In this document: piece after piece, positions 55,078 through 63,990 of the stretch
How positions within the stretch are numbered: the stretch's first letter is position 1
Layout of the letters: every line of letters starts with the position of its first letter
Source of the DNA: an uncultured Sphingomonadaceae bacterium
GTDB taxonomy: Bacteria > Pseudomonadota > Alphaproteobacteria > Sphingomonadales > Sphingomonadaceae
DNA length: 64,000 nucleotides
NCBI GenBank assembly: GCA_947501325.1
Contig: CANMVC010000002.1
Span: forward strand, 434,001-498,000
Direction: 5' to 3'
Program-made: the position numbers and the translations under genes
Notes under the pieces: model-generated
Seen by the model: only the letters and a program-made list of their open reading frames with translations
What the model was told of the DNA's origin: nothing
Databases searched by the model: none

Positions 55078-55722
55078 ATGAAAACCCAGATCAAAATATG
55101 CGGCCTGTCTAATGTCGCGACCGTGGAAGCCGCTGCCGAGACGGGAGCCGATTATATTGGCCTTGTGCATTTCGAGAAGAGCCCGCGCCATGTGTCGCTG
55201 GACCAAGCGGCGAAACTGCGTGATGCCGCTCCAGAATCTCTGAAAATTGTCCTGCTACTAGTCAACGCAGACCCCAAGCTCACCGGACAGGCCATCAACA
55301 TAGTGCGCCCCGATGTCGTACAATTCCATGGCAGTGAAACGCCTGAATGGATCAAATTGGTGCGCGATCAAAGCAACGTCCAAGTCTGGAAAGCCCTCGG
55401 GCTGAGAGACAAAGCAACATTGGCAAAGAGCGTTCGTTTTGAAGGTGCTGCAGACAGGCTGCTATTCGACGCGCCGGCGAAAGCGCTTCCGGGCGGGACG
55501 GGCACAAGTTTTGACTGGTCCGTTTTAACCGGACATGACCATAAAGTGCCATGGGGACTGGCCGGTGGGTTGGATTCGGGCAATGTGGTGCAGGCCATGG
55601 AAGCCACAAGCCCGCCGCTTGTCGATGTTTCATCAGGTGTTGAATCAGCACCGGGCGTCAAAGATGTGGACAGAATCGCTGCCTTTTGCCAAGCGGTTCG
55701 CACATATGACCAAACAAGATAA
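55078..55722 (+). CDS. trpF: Phosphoribosylanthranilate isomerase
   Basis: The 214-residue barrel enzyme starts [17 protein letters not shown], where the Cys is the catalytic base, and shows [11 protein letters not shown] and [15 protein letters not shown]. It catalyses the third step of tryptophan synthesis from anthranilate. Its 3' end overlaps the trpB start by 17 nt. Confidence 0.96.
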   Translation: MKTQIKICGLSNVATVEAAAETGADYIGLVHFEKSPRHVSLDQAAKLRDAAPESLKIVLLLVNADPKLTGQAINIVRPDVVQFHGSETPEWIKLVRDQSNVQVWKALGLRDKATLAKSVRFEGAADRLLFDAPAKALPGGTGTSFDWSVLTGHDHKVPWGLAGGLDSGNVVQAMEATSPPLVDVSSGVESAPGVKDVDRIAAFCQAVRTYDQTR

Positions 55723-56947
55723 ACTCTCGAACAGCTTTCGCAATCAACCCGACGAACGCGGCCATTTCGGCCAATTTGGCGGGCGTTATGTGGCCGAGAC
55801 GCTGATGCCGCTGATCCTCGATCTGGAAAAGCACTATCGCGCGGCGCAGGCCGACCCTGCTTTCGCGGAAGAATTTGATGATCTGCTCGAACATTATGTC
55901 GGCCGTCCCAGCCCGCTCTATTTTGCCGAACGCCTGACCGAGCATGTCCGGAAAGACGCGCCAGAAGGCAAAGGCGCGCAAATCTGGTTCAAGCGCGATG
56001 AGCTGAACCATACCGGCGCGCACAAAATCAACAATTGCATCGGTCAGATTTTGCTCGCCAAGCGTATGGGCAAGACCCGGATCATCGCCGAAACTGGCGC
56101 GGGTCAGCATGGTGTGGCGACAGCGACTGTCTGCGCCCGCTTCGGCCTGCCCTGCGTGATCTATATGGGCGCGACCGATATTGAGCGTCAGAAACCGAAT
56201 ATTTTCCGGATGCGGTTGCTAGGCGCAGAGGTCGTGCCCGTGACCAGTGGCTCGGCGACGCTCAAGGACGCCATGAATGACGCGTTGCGCGACTGGGTCG
56301 CCAATGTGCATGACACATTTTATATTATCGGAACGGCCGCTGGCCCCCATCCCTATCCCGAACTGGTACGCGATTTCCAAAGTGTCATTGGCCGCGAAGC
56401 GCGCGAACAGATGCTGGCGCGCACCGGCCGTCTGCCCGACATGCTGGTCGCGGCCATTGGCGGCGGTTCCAACGCTATAGGCCTGTTCCATCCGTTTCTG
56501 GATGATCCCGATGTCGAAATGTTGGGCATTGAGGCGGCGGGCCATGGTCTGGAAAAAGAACATGCCGCATCGCTGGCAGGCGGTAAGCCCGGCATCTTGC
56601 ACGGCAACAAAACATATCTATTGCAGGACGAAGACGGGCAGATTGACGAAGCCCATTCGATCAGCGCAGGCCTTGACTATCCCGGCATTGGTCCGGAACA
56701 TAGCTGGCTGAAAGAATCCGGCCGGGTGCGCTATGACAGCGTGACCGATACCGAGGCGCTGGAAGGCTTTCAGCTCTTGTGCAGTACCGAAGGGATTATT
56801 CCGGCACTGGAACCTTCTCACGCTATCGCAGCGGTTGCACGCGAAGCCGTGAAGATGGACCGAGATCAGATCATTCTCGCCAATCTCTGCGGTCGCGGGG
56901 ACAAGGATATCTTCACGGTTGCCGAGGCTTTGGGGACAGAGATTTGA
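55706..56947 (+). CDS. trpB: Tryptophan synthase beta chain
   Basis: The start at 55706 gives the standard 413-residue TrpB beginning [19 protein letters not shown]; an upstream frame to 55535 lies inside trpF and is not used. The PLP lysine is in [14 protein letters not shown], with [14 protein letters not shown] and GGGSNAIG binding the cofactor. It condenses indole with serine. It overlaps trpF by 17 nt. Normally trpA would follow at once, but a repeat-bounded nuclease gene intervenes. Confidence 0.97.
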   Translation: MTKQDKLSNSFRNQPDERGHFGQFGGRYVAETLMPLILDLEKHYRAAQADPAFAEEFDDLLEHYVGRPSPLYFAERLTEHVRKDAPEGKGAQIWFKRDELNHTGAHKINNCIGQILLAKRMGKTRIIAETGAGQHGVATATVCARFGLPCVIYMGATDIERQKPNIFRMRLLGAEVVPVTSGSATLKDAMNDALRDWVANVHDTFYIIGTAAGPHPYPELVRDFQSVIGREAREQMLARTGRLPDMLVAAIGGGSNAIGLFHPFLDDPDVEMLGIEAAGHGLEKEHAASLAGGKPGILHGNKTYLLQDEDGQIDEAHSISAGLDYPGIGPEHSWLKESGRVRYDSVTDTEALEGFQLLCSTEGIIPALEPSHAIAAVAREAVKMDRDQIILANLCGRGDKDIFTVAEALGTEI

Positions 56948-56952
56948 AACTC

Positions 56953-56993
56953 AATAGCCCTCTCCCCTTCAGGGGAGAGGGTTGGGAGAGGGG
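56953..56993. repeat. Left arm of 41-bp inverted repeat around DUF559 gene (REP-like palindrome)
   Basis: This segment is the exact reverse complement of 57348-57388. Inside it CCCTCTCCCC, loop TTCA, and GGGGAGAGGG form a 10-bp hairpin (56958-56981), followed by TTGGGAGAGGGG. Its right edge, with the extra G and GAAG beside it, lies just before the DUF559 start and supplies a purine-rich ribosome-binding site. Confidence 0.95.
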
Positions 56994-57001
56994 GAAGTCA
57001 A

Positions 57002-57442
57002 ATGCGTGATCCCAGATTAGTCGAATATGCAAAACAGATGCGCCGGGAAATGACGGAACCAGAGATGAAATTATGGCTTGAGTTACGCGCCAAGCGATTT
57101 CACAATATTAAATTCAGAAAGCAAAAAGTCATCGGATCATATATTGCCGACTTCGCCGCTCGTGAACCAAAGCTGGTAATTGAGTTAGATGGTGATACGC
57201 ATTCCAAGCATGAAATATATGACGCAAAAAGAACAGCATATCTGCAAGGGCAAGGCTATCAAGTGATACGATTTTCAAACAGGGACGTGATGAAAAATTT
57301 GAGCGGTGTTTTGGAACGGCTAGATGCAGTGATTGATCAGATGACTGCCCCTCTCCCAACCCTCTCCCCTGAAGGGGAGAGGGCTATTCTATCTCCCTCC
57401 CCTTCAGGGGAGGGATTAAGGGAGGGGGAGTCTCTTAAATGA
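57002..57442 (+). CDS. DUF559 endonuclease-like protein inserted between trpB and trpA
   Basis: The 146-residue protein matches DUF559, a family related to very-short-patch-repair and PD-(D/E)XK nucleases: EMKLWLELRAKRFHNIKFRK, then IADFAAREPKLVIELDGDTH with D50, E61, D63 and H67 as likely metal and catalytic residues, and QVIRFSNRDVMKN. The family core ends near residue 115. The remaining tail (SPEGERAIL, SPSPSGEGLREG) is encoded by the right inverted repeat and a variant copy. The gene is visibly more AT-rich than trpB and trpA. Its stop overlaps the trpA ATG by 4 nt. The biological role of DUF559 proteins is unknown; a link to repeat mobility or repair is inference. Confidence 0.92.
   Translation: MRDPRLVEYAKQMRREMTEPEMKLWLELRAKRFHNIKFRKQKVIGSYIADFAAREPKLVIELDGDTHSKHEIYDAKRTAYLQGQGYQVIRFSNRDVMKNLSGVLERLDAVIDQMTAPLPTLSPEGERAILSPSPSGEGLREGESLK
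57348..57388. repeat. Right arm of 41-bp inverted repeat around DUF559 gene
   Basis: It is a perfect reverse complement of 56953-56993, so the DUF559 core (about 355 bp between arms) is bounded by 41-bp terminal inverted repeats. The arm is translated as residues about 116-129 of the DUF559 protein. It contains the CCCTCTCCCC / GGGGAGAGGG hairpin in the opposite orientation, loop TGAA. Confidence 0.95.
57394..57428. repeat. Variant REP-like palindrome before trpA
   Basis: CCCTCCCC, loop TTCA, and GGGGAGGG form an 8-bp hairpin, then ATTAAGGGAGGGGG, echoing the layout of the left arm with two bases missing per stem. The GGGAGGGGGAG at its right end is 8 nt before the trpA ATG and is its apparent ribosome-binding site. 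Confidence 0.85.
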
Positions 57443-58227
57443 CACGTCTCTCAAACGCTTTCCCAACGGACCGCGCAGCCCTTGTCGCCTTCGTCACCGG
57501 CGGTGACCCGACCGCCGCAGATACCGGCGCCATCCTTGACGCTCTCGTCGAAGGCGGAGCGGATATCATCGAACTCGGCATGCCCTTCACCGACCCGATG
57601 GCCGACGGTCCCGCCATTCAGGCCGCAAATATTCGCAGCCTAAGCACGGGCACAAAAACCGCCGACATATTAAACATTGCGAATGCTTTCCGGGAACGCC
57701 ATCCCACCGTACCGCTCGTCCTGATGGGCTATGCCAATCCGATGACGATCCGCGGCGCCGACTGGTTTGCCGATGCTTGCGTAAAGGCAGGCGTCGACGG
57801 CGTGATTTGCGTCGATATTCCGGTTGAGGAAGATGATAGCTTGGGCGATAGTCTGCGGGCCAAAGATGTTGCCGTGATCCGTCTCGCTACACCAACGACC
57901 GATGCCGAACGCTTACCTGAAATCCTGAACAACGCCTCTGGCTTTCTCTATTATGTTTCTGTGGCGGGCATAACCGGACTGCAACAGGCAGCGCAGGCCA
58001 GCATCGAGGAAGCAGTTGCGCGACTGAAAGCCGGGACAGACCTGCCCGTCGCCGTGGGCTTCGGGGTTCGGACGCCGGAACAAGCCGCTGATATCGCGCG
58101 CGTTGCCGATGGCGTTGTCGTTGGCTCAGCGATTGTCGAGATCATCGCGGAACATGGCGCTGCTGCTGCGCCGCATGTCAAAGACTATGTAAAATCACTT
58201 TCTGATGCTATCAGAAGCGCACGATAA
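57439..58227 (+). CDS. trpA: Tryptophan synthase alpha chain
   Basis: The 262-residue barrel enzyme has the catalytic Glu45 and Asp56 (ELGMPFTDPMADGP), matching E. coli Glu49 and Asp60 in spacing, and the phosphate-binding VGFGVRTPEQ. It splits indole-3-glycerol phosphate and passes indole to TrpB. Its ATG overlaps the DUF559 stop by 4 nt, and its ribosome-binding site lies in a REP-like repeat. It precedes accD by 19 nt. Confidence 0.97.
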   Translation: MTRLSNAFPTDRAALVAFVTGGDPTAADTGAILDALVEGGADIIELGMPFTDPMADGPAIQAANIRSLSTGTKTADILNIANAFRERHPTVPLVLMGYANPMTIRGADWFADACVKAGVDGVICVDIPVEEDDSLGDSLRAKDVAVIRLATPTTDAERLPEILNNASGFLYYVSVAGITGLQQAAQASIEEAVARLKAGTDLPVAVGFGVRTPEQAADIARVADGVVVGSAIVEIIAEHGAAAAPHVKDYVKSLSDAIRSAR

Positions 58228-58246
58228 AAATCTGGGGAATTGACGC

Positions 58247-59101
58247 ATGTCTTGGCTTAGCAATGTCCGTAACAAGATCGCTTCGATCACCAAAAAGGAA
58301 ACGCCGGATAACCTCTGGCACAAATGCAAGAAATGCGAAGCAATGGTGTTCCTCAAGGAATTTGAGGACAATATGCATATCTGCCCGAAATGCGAGCATC
58401 ATGGCCGCATTGGGCCGATGACCCGCTTCGCCCAGATCATGGACGAGAATAGCTGGAAGATCATCCCCTTCACGGCGGTTCAGGAAGATCCACTCAAATT
58501 CAGAGATCAAAAGAAATATAGCGAACGCCTGAAGGCTGCTCGGGCCAAGACCGAAGAGCAGGACGCACTGATTACCGTCACGGGGACCATTGAAAATATC
58601 CCATGCGTTGTCGGTGTGCAGGATTTTGCCTTCATGGGCGGCTCTATGGGCCTCGCCGTGGGTCAAGCTTTTGTCGACGGTGCCAACCGCGCGTTGGATG
58701 AACAATGCCCCTATGTTATTTTCACCGCTGCAGGTGGCGCGCGCATGCAGGAAGGCATTTTGTCGCTCATGCAGATGCCCAAAACCACTGTGGCCATATC
58801 GATGCTGCGGGAAGCGGGACTGCCGTTTATTGTCGTGCTGACCGATCCGACAACCGGTGGCGTCACCGCCAGCTACGCGATGCTTGGCGATGTCCAGATA
58901 TCAGAGCCCGGCGCGTTAATTGGTTTTGCTGGCCAGCGCGTGATCGAAAATACCATCCGGGAAAAACTGCCAGAAGGATTTCAAACCGCCGAATATCTGC
59001 TGGAACACGGCATGATTGACATGGTGGTGCACCGCAAGGAATTGCGCGCCAAATTGGCCCAAATCATGGGCTATCTCATGGCCTGGAAAACAGCTGCATG
59101 A
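58247..59101 (+). CDS. accD: Acetyl-CoA carboxylase carboxyltransferase subunit beta
   Basis: The 284-residue protein has the N-terminal four-Cys zinc ribbon (CKKCEAMVF, then CPKCEHHGR) and the carboxyltransferase crotonase-like fold with [16 protein letters not shown] and [13 protein letters not shown]. With AccA it transfers carboxyl from biotin to acetyl-CoA, the first step of fatty acid synthesis. It follows trpA and precedes folC, as is usual in alphaproteobacteria. Confidence 0.97.
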   Translation: MSWLSNVRNKIASITKKETPDNLWHKCKKCEAMVFLKEFEDNMHICPKCEHHGRIGPMTRFAQIMDENSWKIIPFTAVQEDPLKFRDQKKYSERLKAARAKTEEQDALITVTGTIENIPCVVGVQDFAFMGGSMGLAVGQAFVDGANRALDEQCPYVIFTAAGGARMQEGILSLMQMPKTTVAISMLREAGLPFIVVLTDPTTGGVTASYAMLGDVQISEPGALIGFAGQRVIENTIREKLPEGFQTAEYLLEHGMIDMVVHRKELRAKLAQIMGYLMAWKTAA

Positions 59102-59103
59102 GT

Positions 59104-59129
59104 CCCCTCTCCCCTTCAGGGGAGAGGGG
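59104..59129. repeat. Solitary REP-like palindrome after accD
   Basis: CCCCTCTCCCC, loop TTCA, and GGGGAGAGGGG share the core of the repeats around the DUF559 gene. It starts 3 bp after the accD stop, without a T-run, and has no nuclease gene beside it. Confidence 0.9.
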
Positions 59130-59163
59130 GTTGTGCAGACCGTCTCCGATACCCCTCTCTCTG

Positions 59164-59186
59164 CGGCCCTGTCCCGTTAAGGGCCG
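59164..59186 (+). promoter_or_regulatory. Hairpin abutting the folC ribosome-binding site
   Basis: CGGCCCT and AGGGCCG form a 7-bp GC-rich stem with a 9-nt loop. The GGAG ribosome-binding site (59189-59192) follows 2 nt later. It may affect folC translation or end some accD transcripts; there is no T-run. Confidence 0.4.
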
Positions 59187-59195
59187 TCGGAGATA

Positions 59196-60518
59196 ATGGC
59201 AGACGGTGCACGATCCGACCATCCGGCGGTTCAGAAACAACTCGACCGGCTCTCGCTATTGTCACCGGGACGCGACGTTCTGGGGCTGGAGCGGATCAAC
59301 GCTGTTATGGAGCGCGTCGGCAATCCGCATCTGAAGCTGCCGCCTGTTTTCCATGTTGCCGGGACCAATGGCAAAGGGTCCACCTGCGCCTTTTTACGCG
59401 CGGCAGTGGAAGCCGAAGGCCTGAAAGCACATGTCTATACCAGCCCGCATCTGGTTCGCTTCAATGAACGGATCAGGCTCGCGGGATCGCTTATCGAGGA
59501 TGAATATCTGGCTGAGTTACTCGCTCGCGTGCTTGATGGCAGCGAAGATATAAACCCCAGTTTTTTTGAAGCGACAACTGCGGCGGCCATGATCGCATTT
59601 TCCGAAACACCTGCCGATGCCTGCATTTTGGAAGTCGGTCTGGGCGGCAGACTAGACGCCACGAATATCGTACCCCGGCCAGCCGCCACGGGGATGGCGG
59701 CACTCGGCATTGATCACAAGGAATTTTTGCTGTCTCCGGAAGCGGGGGCTCCGACCGACACAATGGTACGTATCGCATGGGAGAAAGCCGGCATTGCAAA
59801 ACCCGGCGTAGCCTTGCTCACCCAGAAGTATCGGGATGATATGGCGGAGGCCATTTCCGGCCATGCGGCAGCAATCGGCGCGCAATATCTGCCGCGCGGT
59901 GGGCAATGGGATGCCGCTGTTTACGAAGACCAGCTTCATTATCGCGATGATCAGGGAAAGTTGACGCTCCCCCTCCCCGCCTTGCCAGGCGCGCATCAGG
60001 CAGACAATGCCGCGCTCGCCATCGCGATGCTGCGTCATCAGAATAAGATCGAAATATCCGAAGCCGCGTTCCGCGCGGCCACGGGATGGGCAAAATGGCC
60101 GGCGCGCTTGCAGAAACTGTCGCCCGGGCCATTGCGTGACCTATTGTCAAAAGATACGGAATTATGGCTCGATGGCGGGCATAATGTGAACGCCGGAGAA
60201 GCATTGGCAGCGCATTTTGATGGCTATGCTAGCCAGTCGATCCATCTCATCATTGGCATGCTTGCCAACAAAGACCCCGCCGCGATCATAACGCCGCTCC
60301 AGTCAAAAATTGCGAGCATCACGGTGGTACCCATAGAGGGCCATGAGGCGCATGGAATGGATGATTTCAAAGTCACCGATATCACGATATTAAGCGCGCC
60401 AAATGTCATTGACGCGCTCAAAAAAATTGCGAAACAGAACCCGCAAACAATATTAATTACCGGAACCCTGTATCTGGCCGGATCAGTATTAAGCTCTAAT
60501 GCCCAACTGCCGGATTAG
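59196..60518 (+). CDS. folC: Bifunctional dihydrofolate synthase/folylpolyglutamate synthase
   Basis: The 440-residue protein has the Mur-ligase-type P-loop VAGTNGKGSTCAFL, YTSPHLVRFNERI, LEVGLGGRLDATN and WLDGGHNVNAGEALA. It adds glutamate to dihydropteroate and to folates. GGAG precedes the ATG. Its stop overlaps that of the convergent MFS gene by 4 nt. Confidence 0.96.
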   Translation: MADGARSDHPAVQKQLDRLSLLSPGRDVLGLERINAVMERVGNPHLKLPPVFHVAGTNGKGSTCAFLRAAVEAEGLKAHVYTSPHLVRFNERIRLAGSLIEDEYLAELLARVLDGSEDINPSFFEATTAAAMIAFSETPADACILEVGLGGRLDATNIVPRPAATGMAALGIDHKEFLLSPEAGAPTDTMVRIAWEKAGIAKPGVALLTQKYRDDMAEAISGHAAAIGAQYLPRGGQWDAAVYEDQLHYRDDQGKLTLPLPALPGAHQADNAALAIAMLRHQNKIEISEAAFRAATGWAKWPARLQKLSPGPLRDLLSKDTELWLDGGHNVNAGEALAAHFDGYASQSIHLIIGMLANKDPAAIITPLQSKIASITVVPIEGHEAHGMDDFKVTDITILSAPNVIDALKKIAKQNPQTILITGTLYLAGSVLSSNAQLPD

Positions 60519-61861
60519 GGCGCTTTCTCAGCTTCCCCGTCGCCCGCATGTTCCGTACCCGCTGTACCCAAGGATCGGTCCACCAATCCCGACCGGATCA
60601 TCAGCCAGAACATGATCACCCCGGGGAAAGCCGCCAGCGTCGTCAATAGGTAGAAATTGACATAACCCATCCACTCTATCAGCGATCCTGCGGTCGTCCC
60701 GGTCAGGAAACGTCCCAATATACTGGCCGCCGCTGACAGCAACGCAAACTGGGTCGCCGTGAAGCTCAAATTACAAAGTGCCGAGAGATATGCCACCACA
60801 GCCACACCGCCGATACCACTGGCAAAATTCTCAAAGCCGATAGCGGCTGCCATAGCCCAGTTATTATGGCCGCTTGCCGCCAACCCTGCAAATGAGAGGT
60901 TGCTGACCGCCATCAACACGAGGCTGAGCATAACAGCTTTTTTCATACCAAGCCGGGAATAGACAATGCCGCCTACAAATATGCCGACCAGAAAGGCAAC
61001 GAAGCCAAGACTGACATCATAAAAGGCGATCTCGTCATTAGTAAAACCCAGGTCTTCAAACAGCAGCCTGAAAGTCAAATTTGCCAGCGTGTCGCCAATT
61101 TTGTGGACGAGCACGAACAACAATACTACCGGAGCGCCAGAGCGTTTGAAAAACTCCATCAAGGGGCTGGCATAGGCAATTGCCGCCTGTATCGGGCCTT
61201 TGAGCGGTTTGGGTTCCTGACGCCGGCTCGGCTCGCGCATAATCAGGCCGGTAAACACGGCAAACAGCGCAAATAGCGAGCAGACATAATAAGCGATCGT
61301 CCAGTTGCTACGGGCCGCTATGACCAGCGCAACTGCGCCTGCCGTGGCGGCGCCGATGCGCCAGCCATATTGTGACATGCCGGATCCGACGCCCAATTGT
61401 TCAGGTTCCAGTAGTTCGATGCGGTAGGCGTCAATCACGACGTCAAACGTCGCCCCAGCTATGCCCACCATGATGGCGGCCACGGCCACCGCAACAATAT
61501 CCGCTCTGGGATCCAGTGTCCCCAGATAAATAATCGCTGCCATGGCCAATGCCGCGGTCAGGATCAGCCACGAAAGGCGCTGGCCCATCCGGCCGATGAT
61601 CGGCAGTTTGACTACGTCAATAATCGGTGCCCACAGCCATTTGAAATTATATGCAAGAAACGTCAGCGCAAAGGCCGTAACGGTGGATTTCTCGATCCCC
61701 GCCTGTGCCAGACGCGTTGTGAGGGTCGCCGCGATCATCGTTAGCGGCAGCGCCGACGAAATACCCAGGAAAAAAGCCGCTAACGGCGCGGCTTCACTAT
61801 AGGGTCTGACACCGGCGGGCAGTATTTTACGCCATCCGATGTCTGCTATTTGTCCACTCAC
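60515..61861 (-). CDS. AmpG-like MFS transporter
   Basis: The 448-residue protein has 12 predicted membrane helices. AmpG-like features include FFLGISSALPLTMIAATLTTRLAQAGIE in the first helix region, FKWLWAPIIDVV and DVVIDAYRIELLEPEQLG. AmpG imports anhydromuropeptides during cell wall recycling. Close relatives carry other substrates, so the exact cargo is not certain. It is convergent with folC. Confidence 0.88.
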   Translation of the reverse strand: MSGQIADIGWRKILPAGVRPYSEAAPLAAFFLGISSALPLTMIAATLTTRLAQAGIEKSTVTAFALTFLAYNFKWLWAPIIDVVKLPIIGRMGQRLSWLILTAALAMAAIIYLGTLDPRADIVAVAVAAIMVGIAGATFDVVIDAYRIELLEPEQLGVGSGMSQYGWRIGAATAGAVALVIAARSNWTIAYYVCSLFALFAVFTGLIMREPSRRQEPKPLKGPIQAAIAYASPLMEFFKRSGAPVVLLFVLVHKIGDTLANLTFRLLFEDLGFTNDEIAFYDVSLGFVAFLVGIFVGGIVYSRLGMKKAVMLSLVLMAVSNLSFAGLAASGHNNWAMAAAIGFENFASGIGGVAVVAYLSALCNLSFTATQFALLSAAASILGRFLTGTTAGSLIEWMGYVNFYLLTTLAAFPGVIMFWLMIRSGLVDRSLGTAGTEHAGDGEAEKAP

Positions 61862-61936
61862 GCCATACTCTCCCTCAAACTGAGGGAAACACTAGCGGCA
61901 AATGTTTCGAAAGCCAGTCAGATTTTTGCAGATAGC

Positions 61937-62722
61937 TTAAATATCGAGCAGCTTGGCGCCCACAATCGGACCTGAGCCCGGTCGCTGGACAATAATCGCA
62001 TATTTATCAGCGCCGGAGACGTTTAGATCCTTACTTGAAAGCTTGAGGCGCATTGATGTGCCGTCCCAGCTGCCCAGATTACGCTCGCTTTTGACAACAT
62101 TGGTATAATGCAGCTTGCGCCCGCCATTTTCGCCGCGGCCGACTTGCACGGTTTCAGAGGAACTCAAGGCCACCAGGGATACGCCAGCCATGTAGCGCGA
62201 TTGCCCCTTGATCGTGACCGTGACATCGCCATTATCATCGCGGTTGGTTTCAATGACTGGACCGGCCTCATTTTTCGCCAACCGAACCAATGATCGAATA
62301 TCGCCCTCGCGCGAGCCGACGGCGCCACCGCCGCCATTGACCACCATCTGCGGTGTGTAAACGCCGGAACCAGCCTTGCCTTTGCTGGCATATGTCCGCT
62401 GCAGCCGAGTATTTTCTTCCCGCGCCAACGTGTCTTTCCAGCCAAGCCGGTCCCAATAGGTAACAGGCCGCGAAATCACCAGCAGGGAGCTGTCTTTTGC
62501 TAGCCGGGAAGCCAGCATGTCTGCAGGGGGGCAGGATGAGCATCCCTGACTGGTGAAAAGTTCGACAACGATCGGATTGGGGGAAACCGTTTCGTCGCCA
62601 AAAGTCGTCGCGGGTGTGGTTACTTGCGCAGACGCACCACTCGATGATTGGGCGATTTGCGCGCCCATAAAGCCTGCAAATGCAGTCGCTGCGATCATTG
62701 CCGGCAATATTATATGGCGCAT
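61937..62722 (-). CDS. DUF1223 thioredoxin-like secreted protein
   Basis: The 261-residue protein has a signal peptide (1-25 or so) and the DUF1223 start VVELFTSQGCSSCPPADMLA, with a CxxC pair in a thioredoxin-like fold. Then come RPVTYWDRLGWKDTLA and YTPQMVVNGGGGAVGSRE. Function is unknown; a periplasmic redox role is plausible from the CxxC motif. It is divergent from the pseudouridine synthase gene, 87 nt apart. Confidence 0.9.
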   Translation of the reverse strand: MRHIILPAMIAATAFAGFMGAQIAQSSSGASAQVTTPATTFGDETVSPNPIVVELFTSQGCSSCPPADMLASRLAKDSSLLVISRPVTYWDRLGWKDTLAREENTRLQRTYASKGKAGSGVYTPQMVVNGGGGAVGSREGDIRSLVRLAKNEAGPVIETNRDDNGDVTVTIKGQSRYMAGVSLVALSSSETVQVGRGENGGRKLHYTNVVKSERNLGSWDGTSMRLKLSSKDLNVSGADKYAIIVQRPGSGPIVGAKLLDI

Positions 62723-62809
62723 CGTGATACCTTCCTAACAAGTAACTATATAGCCATTCGCCTGGCTCCCCCAATCGGTTACAGATTGCGGCAAAGTTTT
62801 TTTTCCGCC

Positions 62810-63649
62810 ATGCGCAAAACCATGACAGACAACGAATCAGGCAAAGAACCGGGCAAAATCTATAAAGCCAAGCCCACAAGTGGCGCAAAGCAAGAACCTG
62901 CCAAAGCTAAACCACCGGAAGCACAAGTGCGCCAAGGGCAGCGCATTGCCAAATTACTGGCCCGTGCCGGTGTCGCCTCGCGCCGCGAAATTGAACGGAT
63001 GATTGGCGAGGAACGGGTCGCCCTGAACGGCGTGACCGTGGACCATCCGTCCTTGCTGCTAAAGAACCTCACCGGAATCACGGTAGATGGCAAGCCCGTA
63101 GCCGAACCTTCACCGGCCAAGCTATTTCGTTTCCACAAGCCCAATGGCTATCTGACCGCCGAGCGGGATCCCGCCGGACGCAAAACCATCTATGATGTCC
63201 TGCCCGACGATATGGAGCGGGTCATGCCGATTGGACGGCTCGATCTGAATACCGAAGGCCTGCTGTTAATGACCACCGATGGCGAATTTAAGCGGGAAAT
63301 GGAGTTACCCAAAACCGGCGTCGAGCGAACCTATCGGGCGCGCACGTTCGGTGAGATTACGCAAAACCAGCTGGAGGAGCTTTATCGCGGCATTACCGTG
63401 GAAGGTATGCATTATGGCCCGATTGAAGCCAATCTAGAGCGCCGCACCGGGCGCAACCAGTGGATTGAAATGACGCTAACCGAAGGGAAAAACCGCGAAG
63501 TCCGCCGCGTGCTGGAACATCTCGGCCTCAAAGTCTCCCGTCTGATCCGGACGCGCTACGGTCCATTTGTCCTCGGCAATCTGGCCAAGGGCGAAATTGA
63601 AGCTGTGCGCCGCCATGATCTGGTTCAGTTCCGCAAGACTTTGAAATAA
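62810..63649 (+). CDS. RluB-type rRNA large subunit pseudouridine synthase
   Basis: The start at 62810 gives 279 residues; 62822 is also possible, and an open frame further upstream overlaps the divergent DUF1223 gene and is not used. After a basic N-terminal stretch comes an S4 RNA-binding domain (RIAKLLARAGVASRREIERM) and the RsuA/RluB catalytic domain with Asp in PIGRLDLNTEGLLLMT and EGKNREVRRVLEHLG. It isomerises uridine in rRNA, most likely in 23S. RluE or RluF are alternatives within the family. Confidence 0.9.
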   Translation: MRKTMTDNESGKEPGKIYKAKPTSGAKQEPAKAKPPEAQVRQGQRIAKLLARAGVASRREIERMIGEERVALNGVTVDHPSLLLKNLTGITVDGKPVAEPSPAKLFRFHKPNGYLTAERDPAGRKTIYDVLPDDMERVMPIGRLDLNTEGLLLMTTDGEFKREMELPKTGVERTYRARTFGEITQNQLEELYRGITVEGMHYGPIEANLERRTGRNQWIEMTLTEGKNREVRRVLEHLGLKVSRLIRTRYGPFVLGNLAKGEIEAVRRHDLVQFRKTLK

Positions 63650-63663
63650 ACGCGAGACGGCAA

Positions 63664-63990
63664 TCAATCACAGATAGGATTTTCTCCAAAAAGATCCTTA
63701 CGCTGCATCCGCCGGCTTAAGTCCTCCGACTTGGCGGCTTTTACGCCCTCGCATTTGTCTTCCGCTTCAACGATATCGGACAAATCTTCCAGCATATCCT
63801 CGACTTTCTCGAGCTTTTTAACGGTCGAAGCAGGCACACCGCGAGCCTCGATTTCCGACTCAACAATCTCCAACAAACGCTTGGCAAAATCGAGCTCTTC
63901 CGCCACGCGTTGATCGACCGGATCATCAGATTTTTTGAGCTTTGGTTTTGCGAAACTTTCCTGCAGTGCCAGCAAGTCGTTCATTCGCAT
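63664..63990 (-). CDS. Small charged protein of unknown function
   Basis: The 108-residue protein is not recognised. It is highly charged and helical, with a likely coiled coil (residues 25-75; EELDFAKRLLEIVESEIEAR). It has two Cys, one at residue 79 or 80 and one next to the C-terminal end. The start near the window edge (63990, or 63984 two codons in) may not be final, since the frame stays open to 64000. It is convergent with the pseudouridine synthase gene, 14 nt apart. Confidence 0.6.
   Translation of the reverse strand: MRMNDLLALQESFAKPKLKKSDDPVDQRVAEELDFAKRLLEIVESEIEARGVPASTVKKLEKVEDMLEDLSDIVEAEDKCEGVKAAKSEDLSRRMQRKDLFGENPICD

Noticed and set aside
62268-62888. 206-codon leftward frame overlapping the DUF1223 gene
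   Set aside because: It has an out-of-frame translation without recognisable domains and overlaps two well-supported genes.
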